From assembly GCA_002304505.1 (NCBI GenBank), contig NCEH01000030.1, positions 1 to 64,000 of the forward strand: a stretch of DNA of 64,000 nt, read 5' to 3'. Under the pieces are notes generated by a model. The model saw nothing but the letters and a program-made list of their open reading frames with translations. It was not told the origin of the DNA and ran no database searches. The translations under genes and the position numbers were made by a program. Source of the stretch: Rhizobiales bacterium 32-66-11 (GTDB lineage: Bacteria > Pseudomonadota > Alphaproteobacteria > Rhizobiales > Xanthobacteraceae). Below are positions 46,905 to 54,701 of this stretch, one piece after another (positions within the stretch are counted from its first letter, which is position 1; every line of letters begins with the position of its first letter).

Positions 46905-48845
46905 GTGGACGAACTGCTGGCCCAGTTCGTGGTCGAGGCGGCCGAGCTGACGCAGCAGGCTGCGGACGACCTTTTGGCGCTCGACCGCGACCCGGAAAAC
47001 CGCGAGAGGCTGGAAAGTGCATTCCGCGCCATCCACACGCTGAAGGGATCGGTTGGCCTTTTTGATCTGGCGCCCCTGCAAGCCGTCCTCCACGCGGCGG
47101 AGGATGTGCTCGCCGTTGTGCTGCGGGACGTGAGCGAACTCGACACCGCACTCATCGATCCGATCCTGTTGGCCGTGGAGTGGGTGGACCGCTGCGTCGG
47201 CAACCTTCGGCAACGGGGCGAACTGCCCGCCTCCGCCGGTGCCGAGGCGGCAAATCTGCTGCAGGCTCTGGCCTCCGACCGGGCAGGGGCGGCAGCAACG
47301 CCGACCGATCTTACCCCTGAGGCGCTCCCCCAATGGGCAGCCGCCCTCTTCGAGGCGTGGCCGTCACCACAGCCGGGCCGTATCGTCGCTCTGCGCTATT
47401 CGCCGGACCCAGAATGCTTCTTCAACGGCGACGATCCGGTTGCGCTCATGGCAAGCGTGCCTGACATCGTGTTCGCGCGGATCGCGACGCGTGAACCATG
47501 GCCGCCCGCTCTGCAATTCGACCCCTTTCGCAGCAATCTCGTCTTTGAAGCGCTGTCGCTCGCCGATCCGAGCGGGATCGAGGCGATCTTCCGCCTGTTG
47601 CCGGATCAGGTTGCGATCGTCACGCGCCTCGACGGCGCGAAAGCGACAGAGCAGGTCGCGACCGAGGCCGCTGGGGAGCAATCCCGCACCCTGCGGGTCG
47701 ATGTGGCGCGGATCGACCGGATCGTTTCGACTGCGGGAGAGTTGCTCGCCGCGAAGAGCGTCATGTCCAGCCTCGTGTCTCAAGCTCTATCCCTCGAAGG
47801 AGGAGCGGGCCTCGCGCGCAATCTCGTTGCCCTCCAGCGCGACCTCGATCGCCTTACGGGTCAACTGCAGCGCGCCGCGAGCGACGTGCGGATGTTACCG
47901 CTCATCCATGCGCTTCGGCGCTTGCCACGTGTCGTTCGTGAGATATCGGCTCTCACGAGGAAACCCCTCGACATCCAGCTGTCCAACTGCGAAATCGAGG
48001 TCGACAAGGTCATTCTCGACGGCATTTACGAACCCCTCCTCCATATCATCAGGAACGCTGTCGATCACGGCATCGAGACCGAGCAGGAGCGGCTTGCCGG
48101 CGGCAAGCCGGCGAAGGGTCGTATTATCGTGCGGGCCCGACGTGCCGGGTATCGCGTCGAGCTTGAGATTGCCGACGATGGGCGCGGGATCGATCTCGAA
48201 CGCATTCGCGCAGCCGCCGTCGACCGTGGAATCATCTCCGCCGAAGCGGCACAGACCCTCTCCGAACCTCAGGTCCTGGAGCTTCTGTTTGCGCCGGGCT
48301 TTTCCACGGCACGAGCTGTCACCGCCCTGTCCGGCCGCGGCGTGGGCATGGACGCGGTGCGAGAGGCCGTGCGTCGGCTCGGCGGCCAGGCCACGATCGC
48401 CAGTGAAACCGGCCGAGGCACGACGGTGACGCTCTCGCTGCCGACGACCTTCGCGGTGAGCCGGGTGATGACAGTTGATGTGGCCGGCGAGAAGTATGGC
48501 GTGCCCATGGAAGCCATATTGGAAACCGTCCGCATCAAGTCGTGCGCCATTGTCCCGGTGCGCGCGGGGGAGGCTTTCGTCCTGCGCGACCGGACGATAC
48601 CGGTGCTGCGGCTGGGGGACATCGTGGGACGTCCGGCCCGTGCCCGGTCCGAGGAGTTGCTGATCGTGCTCGAATCCGGGGCAGCGGTCGCCGGCCTTGT
48701 CGTCGATGCGATCGGCGAGCGGTTCGAGACGCTGCTGCGCCCGCCGACGGGGCTGCTGCGGTCCGTGCCCGGCATCTCCGGAACAGCCATACTCGGCGAC
48801 GGACGTATCGTCATGGTCCTTGATGTGGAAGGCCTCGTCGCATGA
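46905..48845 (+). CDS. cheA: chemotaxis histidine kinase CheA
   Basis: A 646-residue CheA with all core parts: HPt (AFRAIHTLKGSVGLF, phospho-His44), a variable P2-like segment (~130-245), dimerisation helices (IVSTAGELLAAKSVMSS), HATPase (HIIRNAVDHGIE N-box, IADDGRGIDLERI, GRGVGMDAVREAV, GRGTTVTLSLP) and a C-terminal CheW-like domain (VMTVDVAGEKYGVPMEAILE). GTG 46905 directly follows the cheR TAA and has AGGAGA 8 nt before it. It phosphorylates the CheB and CheY of this operon. Confidence 0.93.
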   Translation: MDELLAQFVVEAAELTQQAADDLLALDRDPENRERLESAFRAIHTLKGSVGLFDLAPLQAVLHAAEDVLAVVLRDVSELDTALIDPILLAVEWVDRCVGNLRQRGELPASAGAEAANLLQALASDRAGAAATPTDLTPEALPQWAAALFEAWPSPQPGRIVALRYSPDPECFFNGDDPVALMASVPDIVFARIATREPWPPALQFDPFRSNLVFEALSLADPSGIEAIFRLLPDQVAIVTRLDGAKATEQVATEAAGEQSRTLRVDVARIDRIVSTAGELLAAKSVMSSLVSQALSLEGGAGLARNLVALQRDLDRLTGQLQRAASDVRMLPLIHALRRLPRVVREISALTRKPLDIQLSNCEIEVDKVILDGIYEPLLHIIRNAVDHGIETEQERLAGGKPAKGRIIVRARRAGYRVELEIADDGRGIDLERIRAAAVDRGIISAEAAQTLSEPQVLELLFAPGFSTARAVTALSGRGVGMDAVREAVRRLGGQATIASETGRGTTVTLSLPTTFAVSRVMTVDVAGEKYGVPMEAILETVRIKSCAIVPVRAGEAFVLRDRTIPVLRLGDIVGRPARARSEELLIVLESGAAVAGLVVDAIGERFETLLRPPTGLLRSVPGISGTAILGDGRIVMVLDVEGLVA

Positions 48846-49117
48846 CGATCAAGCTTGACGGTGATGAGATCATCCTCGAGGGTATCTGCCCCGTGGGCGA
48901 AGCTGAGACGTTGCTCTCCGCTCTTTCAGATTACCCCGAACGCAGCGTGGTTCTTGCGGCCGAGCACATCCACACGGCTGTCTGGCAGGTGCTGGCCGCC
49001 TGCGCACCTCGAATGCGCGGCAAGGCCCCCGACACGTTTTCCCAGCAGTTCATGGTGCCCTTCGCCGCCCTTGGATGCGCCGCACCGCAGATGGATGATA
49101 AGCTACGAAATTCGTAA
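48842..49117 (+). CDS. small STAS-like protein of the chemosensory operon
   Basis: A 91-residue protein overlapping the cheA stop by ATGA. MTIKLDGDEIILEGICPVG, AETLLSALSDYPERSVVLAA and the helix HIHTAVWQVLAACAPRM follow the strand-helix pattern of a short STAS/anti-anti-sigma-like domain. The usual phosphorylatable serine loop is replaced by the AEHIHTA segment. I cannot name the family with certainty. Similar small genes occur next to cheA in some alphaproteobacterial clusters, to my knowledge without an assigned role. A regulatory or scaffold function in the array is inferred from position. Confidence 0.6.
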   Translation: MTIKLDGDEIILEGICPVGEAETLLSALSDYPERSVVLAAEHIHTAVWQVLAACAPRMRGKAPDTFSQQFMVPFAALGCAAPQMDDKLRNS

Positions 49118-49168
49118 AAAACGTGTCTTCCTCAGGAACCTCAGGGGGCCTGGACACTTTTGAACTGG

Positions 49169-49558
49169 ATGGCCGACAAAATGGTAACGATCATGGTGGT
49201 CGACGACAGCAAGCTGGCGCGCATTGTCGCCGGTAAAACCATTGGTGCTCTGCAGCCGGGCTGGACCCGCGTGGAGGCGAGCAATGCCGACGAGGCCATG
49301 AAGCTCCTGACGGAGCGTCAGGTCGATGTGGCGGTGCTCGATTTCAACATGCCCGGCCGCGATGGACTGGAGCTCGCAGCCGATCTGCGCGCCGCCCATC
49401 CCACGATGCCCATCGCCATCGTCACCGCGAACGTGCAGGACGAGATCATTGCCCGCGCGCGGGCGGTGAACGCGACGTTCGTAAGCAAGCCCCTCACGGA
49501 GGAGGGGATTTCGGGGTTCCTCTCGGGAGCGGCCCTGCGGCTCAGGCAGGCGCGGTGA
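49169..49558 (+). CDS. CheY-like response regulator
   Basis: A 129-residue single receiver domain. VVDDSKLARIV gives the acidic pair, LDFNMPGRDGLEL holds phospho-Asp58, IVTANVQDE the Thr and FVSKPLTEEG the Lys. The start could be ATG 49169 or ATG 49181; neither has a perfect ribosome site. It is the only free receiver of the operon, so it is the likely output of CheA, with the CheC-like protein, encoded immediately downstream, as its phosphatase. Confidence 0.87.
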   Translation: MADKMVTIMVVDDSKLARIVAGKTIGALQPGWTRVEASNADEAMKLLTERQVDVAVLDFNMPGRDGLELAADLRAAHPTMPIAIVTANVQDEIIARARAVNATFVSKPLTEEGISGFLSGAALRLRQAR

Positions 49559-50196
49559 TGAGCGAGTACGACCTCACCCTCAGCGACTTGGAACGCGATG
49601 CGTTAACCGAGGTGGTCAATATCGGGGTAGGCCGTGCGGCGGCGAGCTTGCGCAAGATGGTGGGACGGCAAGTGATGCTCGCCGTTCCTTCGGTCGAAAT
49701 CGTGACGCCCGCGGGCGCGGCCGCATTGATCGGCCAGCGGGAGAATGAGGACCTCGTTGCCGTGCGGCAGGCTTTCGACGGGGCTTTCTCGGGCCGGGCG
49801 CTGCTGATTTTTCCCGAGACGAAAAGCCTCGAACTCGTGCGCGCCGTGGTCGGCGACGAGATGAGTGCCGAGCAGGTTTGCGAGCTTGAGGTCGAGGCCT
49901 TGGCAGAAACCGGGAATGTCATACTGAACAATTGCCTCGGAACCATGGCAAACATGCTGCAACGCTCTCTCAAGATGTCCTTGCCGGAGGTCGTACGCGG
50001 TAGCGGACATTATCTTTTCGCAGATGGGAGTGATTCGGAACAGGGCGGACTCGTACTCTTCCTTTATATTAATTTTACTGTTCGAGATCAGGACATCCGC
50101 GGATATATCGCGATGCTTATGGATTTGCCATCTCTTGCGTCCCTAAAGATATTGATCGGGGACTTCATCGATCGGGTGGTGGAACATACCTACTGA
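49555..50196 (+). CDS. CheC-like CheY-P phosphatase
   Basis: A 213-residue CheC/CheX/FliY-family protein. Both active-site motifs of the form (D/S)xxxExxN(x22)P are present: DALTEVVN...P in the N-half and EALAETGN...P in the C-half (with Glu instead of Asp/Ser at the first position). So it should be a two-site phosphatase like CheC, not the one-site CheX. ATG 49555 overlaps the cheY stop. CheC is rare in Proteobacteria compared with Firmicutes and archaea, and no cheD or cheZ is present here. Confidence 0.82.
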   Translation: MMSEYDLTLSDLERDALTEVVNIGVGRAAASLRKMVGRQVMLAVPSVEIVTPAGAAALIGQRENEDLVAVRQAFDGAFSGRALLIFPETKSLELVRAVVGDEMSAEQVCELEVEALAETGNVILNNCLGTMANMLQRSLKMSLPEVVRGSGHYLFADGSDSEQGGLVLFLYINFTVRDQDIRGYIAMLMDLPSLASLKILIGDFIDRVVEHTY

Positions 50197-50209
50197 AGGC
50201 ACGCTGGGG

Positions 50210-52624
50210 ATGAATGACGGCTCCTCTCAGGACGACATCAGCGGCCGCGAGCAACTCTCCGCCGAGCTTATGCGTCTGCGCTCGGAAATCAGGGAAGCCG
50301 AGCACCGGCTCCATCTGACCCTTGACGCCGCGGCTGCCACAGGCGGGTGGGACTGGGATATAGCAGGTGGGGTGTTGTTCGGCGACGCCAGCTTCGCCAT
50401 GCTGACCGGCCATGACCCTGTGGAGCTCGCCAAAGGCACTGCGACCAATAAGTTCTTCAATAATATCGTGCCGGAGGACCAGAAGCGGATTCGCCTGGCG
50501 GTTGCGGCCATGCTTGTCGGCGCGGAGGTCTTCGAGAAGGATTATCGCCTGACCAAGAGCGATGGCGGGGCACGGTGGGTCCACGCCAAAGGTCGGGCAA
50601 TCCTCGACGCCAATGACGAGCCGGCTCGGTTCGTCGGGAGTCTCGTTGACGTCACCGAGCAGATGCGTTTCCAGGAGCAGCTTCGCATCGCACAGTCCTC
50701 GGGTGCTATTGGCACATTCGACCATGTCGATGGCTTCGGAACGGTGACGGTCTCGGAGCAATTCTGCCGATTGCTCGGTCTTCACCCCACGCGTGTGCTT
50801 CCTGTCTCGACGTTGAACCAGCTTGTTCACCCTGAAGATCGCCCGATCATCGAGCCGATGTCGCCGCAGACGCCGAACGAAAATCCCAATGTCGAATTCC
50901 GCATTATCCGCGCCGACACGGGCGAAGCGCGATGGCTCGCCCGGCGCGGCGAATATGTTCGCGACCTCGCCAGGCCCGGCCTGCGCTATATCGGGGTAGC
51001 TTACGACATCACCGCATCTAAATTGAACGAGGAGCGGCTCCAGCGCCTCAACGAAAACCTGTCCGAGATGGTGAAGGACCGCACCCGCGATAGAGACCGG
51101 ATCTGGCAAAATTCGCGCGACTTGCTCGCCGTCATCGTCGGTACGGGGAGCATCATCGATGCCAACCCCGCGTGGCTTGAAGTCCTCGGCACGCCGAGCG
51201 CGAGGCTGGTCGGAAAGTCCATCTTAGACTTCGCGTGGCCGGAAGATGCGGCGCGCATCCGGACGGGCATCGAGCTTTCGCTCGCAGAGAACGGCGTGGC
51301 CTTCGAGGGCGCCCTCGTCCACGCTGACGGCAATCCGAGGTGGATATCGTGGACGGCATCGAGCGAAGGTGAAACCATCTATCTTTATGGCCGCCACGTC
51401 TCAGTCGAGCGCGAGCAGGCATCGGCGCTACGTGAAGCGGAGGCGCTCCTGCGCCAGAGCCAGAAGATGGAAGCTGTTGGCCAGCTGACCGGCGGGATCG
51501 CGCACGACTTCAATAACATGCTCACCGGCATCATCGGTGCCCTGGAGATCATTCGCCGCCGCATCGCCGCTGGACAATTCGGGGGGCTGGACCGTTTCAT
51601 GGACGCCGCGATCGCGTCCGCGCAGCGGGCGGCCGGCCTCACCCATAGGCTACTCGCCTTTTCCCGTCGCCAACCCCTCGATCGCAAACCTACCGATGTG
51701 TCGGAACTGATCCTGGGGATGCGCGACCTTCTCGACCGAAGCCTCGGCGAACAGGTCCGTCTGACCGTTACGATTGCGCCTGATTGCTGGCTAGCGATCA
51801 CCGATGACAACCAGTTGGAGAACGCGCTGCTAAATCTCGCCATCAACGCTCGCGACGCCATGCCTGGGGGCGGGGTGCTCAGCATTGAGGCGCGCAATAT
51901 CCGTGTGAAGAGAGGGCAAATTCCAGCTCTCGATGCCGCTGAAACCCAGGAGTTCGTTGCGATCACGGTGCGCGACAATGGGGTGGGCATGGCACCTGAT
52001 GTGCTCGACAAGGCGTTCGAGCCCTTCTTTACGACCAAGCCGATCGGACAGGGAACCGGCCTCGGACTCTCAATGGTATACGGTTTCGCCCAACAATCCG
52101 GCGGTGGAATTGACGTGGAAAGCACGCTCGGCGCCGGCACTGCCATCACCCTGTATCTGCCGCGGAGCACCATAGCCCGGGCGGATGCCGACCAAGCCGC
52201 GGCGCAACTGCCTGTGGGAACCGGCGAAAGGGTGCTCGTGGTCGAGGACGATCCCTCTGTGCGAATGCTGGTCGTCGAAGTCTTGCGAGATCTCGGCTAT
52301 TCCGCGCTCGAGGCGGTTGACGCCACCACGGCGACTGTCACGCTGAAAAAAAATCCACGTCTTGATTTGCTCATCTCGGATGTTGGGCTCCCTGGGATGA
52401 ATGGCCGGCAATTAGCTGAAATAGCGCGTGAAATAATTCCCCATCTGCCCGTACTATTTATGACGGGGTATGCCGCAAATGCAGTAAACAAAGAGGCGTT
52501 CTTGGCGGAAGGGATGCATATGATTACTAAGCCGTTTGATATTGACGAACTCGCAATTGTGATACACAAAATCCTAAACGCCAATAAAAACGCTATACGA
52601 CGATCACCTATGCCCATCGGCTAA
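50210..52624 (+). CDS. PAS-domain hybrid sensor histidine kinase
   Basis: The 804-residue protein has three PAS-type regions (about 35-145 with [13 protein letters not shown]; 155-275 with [13 protein letters not shown]; 300-410 with [15 protein letters not shown]). A HisKA helix follows with [12 protein letters not shown] (phospho-His432), then an HATPase domain ([44 protein letters not shown]) and a C-terminal receiver with Asp724 in [12 protein letters not shown]. There is no membrane segment, so it senses a cytoplasmic cue. Its start is 13 nt after the CheC-like gene, so it belongs to the operon and may feed a second signal into it. Confidence 0.9.
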   Translation: MNDGSSQDDISGREQLSAELMRLRSEIREAEHRLHLTLDAAAATGGWDWDIAGGVLFGDASFAMLTGHDPVELAKGTATNKFFNNIVPEDQKRIRLAVAAMLVGAEVFEKDYRLTKSDGGARWVHAKGRAILDANDEPARFVGSLVDVTEQMRFQEQLRIAQSSGAIGTFDHVDGFGTVTVSEQFCRLLGLHPTRVLPVSTLNQLVHPEDRPIIEPMSPQTPNENPNVEFRIIRADTGEARWLARRGEYVRDLARPGLRYIGVAYDITASKLNEERLQRLNENLSEMVKDRTRDRDRIWQNSRDLLAVIVGTGSIIDANPAWLEVLGTPSARLVGKSILDFAWPEDAARIRTGIELSLAENGVAFEGALVHADGNPRWISWTASSEGETIYLYGRHVSVEREQASALREAEALLRQSQKMEAVGQLTGGIAHDFNNMLTGIIGALEIIRRRIAAGQFGGLDRFMDAAIASAQRAAGLTHRLLAFSRRQPLDRKPTDVSELILGMRDLLDRSLGEQVRLTVTIAPDCWLAITDDNQLENALLNLAINARDAMPGGGVLSIEARNIRVKRGQIPALDAAETQEFVAITVRDNGVGMAPDVLDKAFEPFFTTKPIGQGTGLGLSMVYGFAQQSGGGIDVESTLGAGTAITLYLPRSTIARADADQAAAQLPVGTGERVLVVEDDPSVRMLVVEVLRDLGYSALEAVDATTATVTLKKNPRLDLLISDVGLPGMNGRQLAEIAREIIPHLPVLFMTGYAANAVNKEAFLAEGMHMITKPFDIDELAIVIHKILNANKNAIRRSPMPIG

Positions 52625-52737
52625 ATTGGACCAGCTCCTTTTTATACGTCGGGGTGCGTGAGTGCGTTTCAGTGGGGAAACCTGGGGCAGATGAACGAAT
52701 TGGTTCTACCTGTTATATGATTATAGCCTGAAGAGCT

Positions 52738-52815
52738 GTCTCAAAATCAAAAGTTACGAGACGATATTTATGCACATAAATTTCAATACGTTGACTGTCT
52801 CATATTATAGTCTCA
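52738..52815. promoter_or_regulatory. candidate res (resolution) site of the truncated resolvase
   Basis: In the AT-rich 200 nt between the hybrid kinase and the resolvase fragment, GTCTC occurs at 52738-52742, 52797-52801 and 52810-52814, and its complement GAGAC at 52758-52762. Serine resolvases bind repeated half-sites in just this upstream position. The match to a known res site is only by layout. Confidence 0.3.
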
Positions 52816-52825
52816 TAATGCGCAA

Positions 52826-53044
52826 ATGATTGTTGGCTACGCGCGCGTCTCAGCTGATGGGCCGACTTTAGATAGCCAGATCGAACACCTCGGGGTCGCT
52901 GGCTGCGAGAAGCTGTTCCAGGAAACGGCAAGCGGCGCCAAAACGGACCGCGGACAGCTGCGAAAATGCCTGGCGGCCTTGCGAGCCGGTGACACGCTCC
53001 TCGTCGTTCGGCTTGATCGCTTAGCGCGCTCGACGCGCGATCTG
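52826..53044 (+). pseudogene. serine recombinase (resolvase/invertase), truncated after the catalytic N-terminal part
   Basis: From ATG 52826 the sequence MIVGYARVSADGPTLDSQIE, ETASGAKTDRGQLRKCLAAL and RLDRLARSTRDL gives the catalytic serine and arginines of the resolvase domain. The match stops after ~73 residues at 53044, and the frame then runs 18 codons through sequence that belongs to an integrase on the other strand. The DNA-binding C-terminus is missing, so it should be inactive. Full-length members have ~180-200 residues. Confidence 0.85.
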
Positions 53045-53045
53045 C

Positions 53046-53324
53046 GGATGCCGCCACTTTATCGAGCTTGCGAACGGTGGACGGGTCCTCGCCGTTGAGC
53101 AACTGCTTCTTGGCTTCATCGCGCTTGAAGCGCGCATCGGCCAGCGACGTGGTGGGATAAGGCCCGAAGGAAAGCTGCTTCGGCTTGCCGGCGAACCTAT
53201 AGGCCAGGCGCCGAATACGGCTGCCGTTCGGACTGACCAGCACATGCAAGCCGCCGCCGTCGAATAATTTGTAAGGCTTGTCCTTCGGCTTGACGTTGCG
53301 AAGCGCGAGGTCGGCGAGCGACAT
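53046..53324 (-). pseudogene. P4-type tyrosine integrase, only the N-terminal arm-binding domain left
   Basis: From ATG 53324, LADLALRNVKPKDKPYKLFD, GGLHVLVSPNGSR and LSFGPYPTTSLADARFKRDE match the N-terminal DUF4102 domain of P4-like integrases. After ~92 residues similarity ends exactly where the opposite-strand resolvase fragment ends. The catalytic tyrosine domain is gone. The gene begins 163 nt from the 3' end of tRNA-Phe in the same orientation, the usual place for an integrase of a tRNA-borne genomic island. Confidence 0.85.
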
Positions 53325-53413
53325 GTAGGCATCTCTTTTGTGGGCACGCGGCCGATGCCTACGTACATGCCTGCAAATCGATGAGATGCAACGGCACGAC
53401 GAGAGACGTCGCG

Positions 53414-53429
53414 ACCCCTCAAAAGGGGT
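53414..53429. terminator. short hairpin between tRNA-Phe and integrase fragment
   Basis: ACCCCT-CAAA-AGGGGT, a 6-bp stem with a tetraloop, lies ~60 nt downstream of the tRNA 3' end. It may terminate the tRNA transcript; no T-run follows. Confidence 0.35.
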
Positions 53430-53487
53430 TCAAGCCGTTGATTTTGAATGAATTTGAAGCTTCGTAAGACGCTCTGAAAAGAGCAAA

Positions 53488-53563
53488 TGGTGCCCAGGGG
53501 CGGAATCGAACCACCGACACTGCGATTTTCAGTCGCATGCTCTACCAACTGAGCTACCTGGGC
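53488..53563 (-). tRNA. tRNA-Phe (GAA)
   Basis: A 76-nt cloverleaf on the minus strand. The acceptor GCCCAGG pairs with CCTGGGC, followed by the D-arm GCTCAGTTGGTAGAGC, anticodon stem-loop with GAA at 53528-53530, variable loop, T-arm with GGTTCGATTCC and encoded CCA. It is intact. Its 3' half is a likely attB/attL for the adjacent integrase fragment. Confidence 0.97.
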
Positions 53564-53741
53564 GTCCGCAAGGCCGAAACCTCTTGGAGACGGGTGTGTA
53601 TAGTGTCTCCCTGGCGCGCTGTCCATAGCCGGCGCCGTCTTGATCCGCGCCTGTGGATGACGGACCCGGCAATCCTTGAGCGGATTGGGTTTGCGGCGAT
53701 CGGGGGCGGCGCCGCGCGGCGCGCACGCGGGGTCCCGCGCG

Positions 53742-54701
53742 TCAGGCGGACAGGGTGAACACCGCGAGCAAGGCGGCATAGATGGCGGCGATGATCGCCG
53801 CGCCGCGAAGGTCCACGCCGCGCGCGGGCGCGGGCGGGCTGAGCCACCAGGAAAAACGGCCGCTCGCCCAGGGCACCAGATAATTCAGCAGCGCCACGCT
53901 CACCACATTGCCGATGAACAGCGCCACGGGAAAGGCGAGCCCCGCCCACCCCATCAGCACCGGGTTCTGCACCGCGATGCCGAACAGATAGACCACGGGG
54001 TAAAGCAGCATCAGAACGATCATGTTCTGCTTCCACACCGCCGGCGGTGGCCCCTTCGTGCTGCCGCCGGCGAACCATTGGTCGAAGCCGGAGCGGGCGA
54101 TGCGGGCGTGGAATTCCTCGGTGAAGGGCTCCGCTTCCGCCAGCAGCGCCTTGCGCTCGGGCGAGTTCAGCCAGGCCTGGAGATTCTCCTCGCTGTCGAA
54201 GCGTAGGATCGAGAGCCAATCGTCCTGCACGCCGGGGATCGGCGGCTCGAAGCGATAGCCCTGGAAGCCCGGCGCCCGCGTCTGGGCCGAGGCGATGCGC
54301 TGTTCCCAGGCGCGATAGGCCAGTTCCTGCCCGGGCTTGATGCGCGTCGAGATCACCGCCGAGACCGCCGCCGGCAGCACGCCCGATGCACCGTCGGGCA
54401 CGATATGCACGTCGTCGCGGCCCACCAGCATGGATTGGGCGCCGGCGATGCGCGCGAGGCGAGCCGGCGAATTCAGCCAGGCGACGGCGGCGGCGCTGCT
54501 GTCGAAGCGCTGCAGGATCACCCAATCCACCTGCGCGGGCGGGCTCGGGCGCATCAGGGTCTGGCCGAGAAATCCCGGCAGCGCGGCGATGGAGGCGCTG
54601 GTCTGCTCCTGCCACACCGCGAACGCCTCCTCGAAGCCGGGCAGCACGCGGGTCTGCGTCACGATGGTGACGGCGGACGAAGGAGTGGGCGAAGCACTCA
54701 T
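53742..54701 (-). CDS. membrane protein with two antibiotic-biosynthesis-monooxygenase (ABM) domains
   Basis: The 319-residue protein has two ABM-type ferredoxin-like domains in tandem (about 10-95: VTIVTQTRVLPGFEEAFAVW, ALPGFLGQTLMRP; about 110-200: STRIKPGQELAYRAWEQRI, APGFQGYRFEPP) and about three C-terminal membrane helices (NMIVLMLLYPVVYLFGIAV, LAFPVALFIGNVVSVALL, AIIAAIYAALLAVFTL). ATG 54701 overlaps the stop of the molybdenum hydroxylase gene by ATGA. ABM domains bind or oxidise small quinone-like compounds. Membrane anchoring next to a molybdoenzyme suggests a role in the same electron or substrate route, which is inference. Confidence 0.78.
   Translation of the reverse strand: MSASPTPSSAVTIVTQTRVLPGFEEAFAVWQEQTSASIAALPGFLGQTLMRPSPPAQVDWVILQRFDSSAAAVAWLNSPARLARIAGAQSMLVGRDDVHIVPDGASGVLPAAVSAVISTRIKPGQELAYRAWEQRIASAQTRAPGFQGYRFEPPIPGVQDDWLSILRFDSEENLQAWLNSPERKALLAEAEPFTEEFHARIARSGFDQWFAGGSTKGPPPAVWKQNMIVLMLLYPVVYLFGIAVQNPVLMGWAGLAFPVALFIGNVVSVALLNYLVPWASGRFSWWLSPPAPARGVDLRGAAIIAAIYAALLAVFTLSA

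Noticed and set aside
52826..53098. Intact 90-residue resolvase
   Set aside because: The last 18 codons are antisense to the integrase fragment and the DNA-binding half is absent, so it is a truncated gene rather than a short recombinase.
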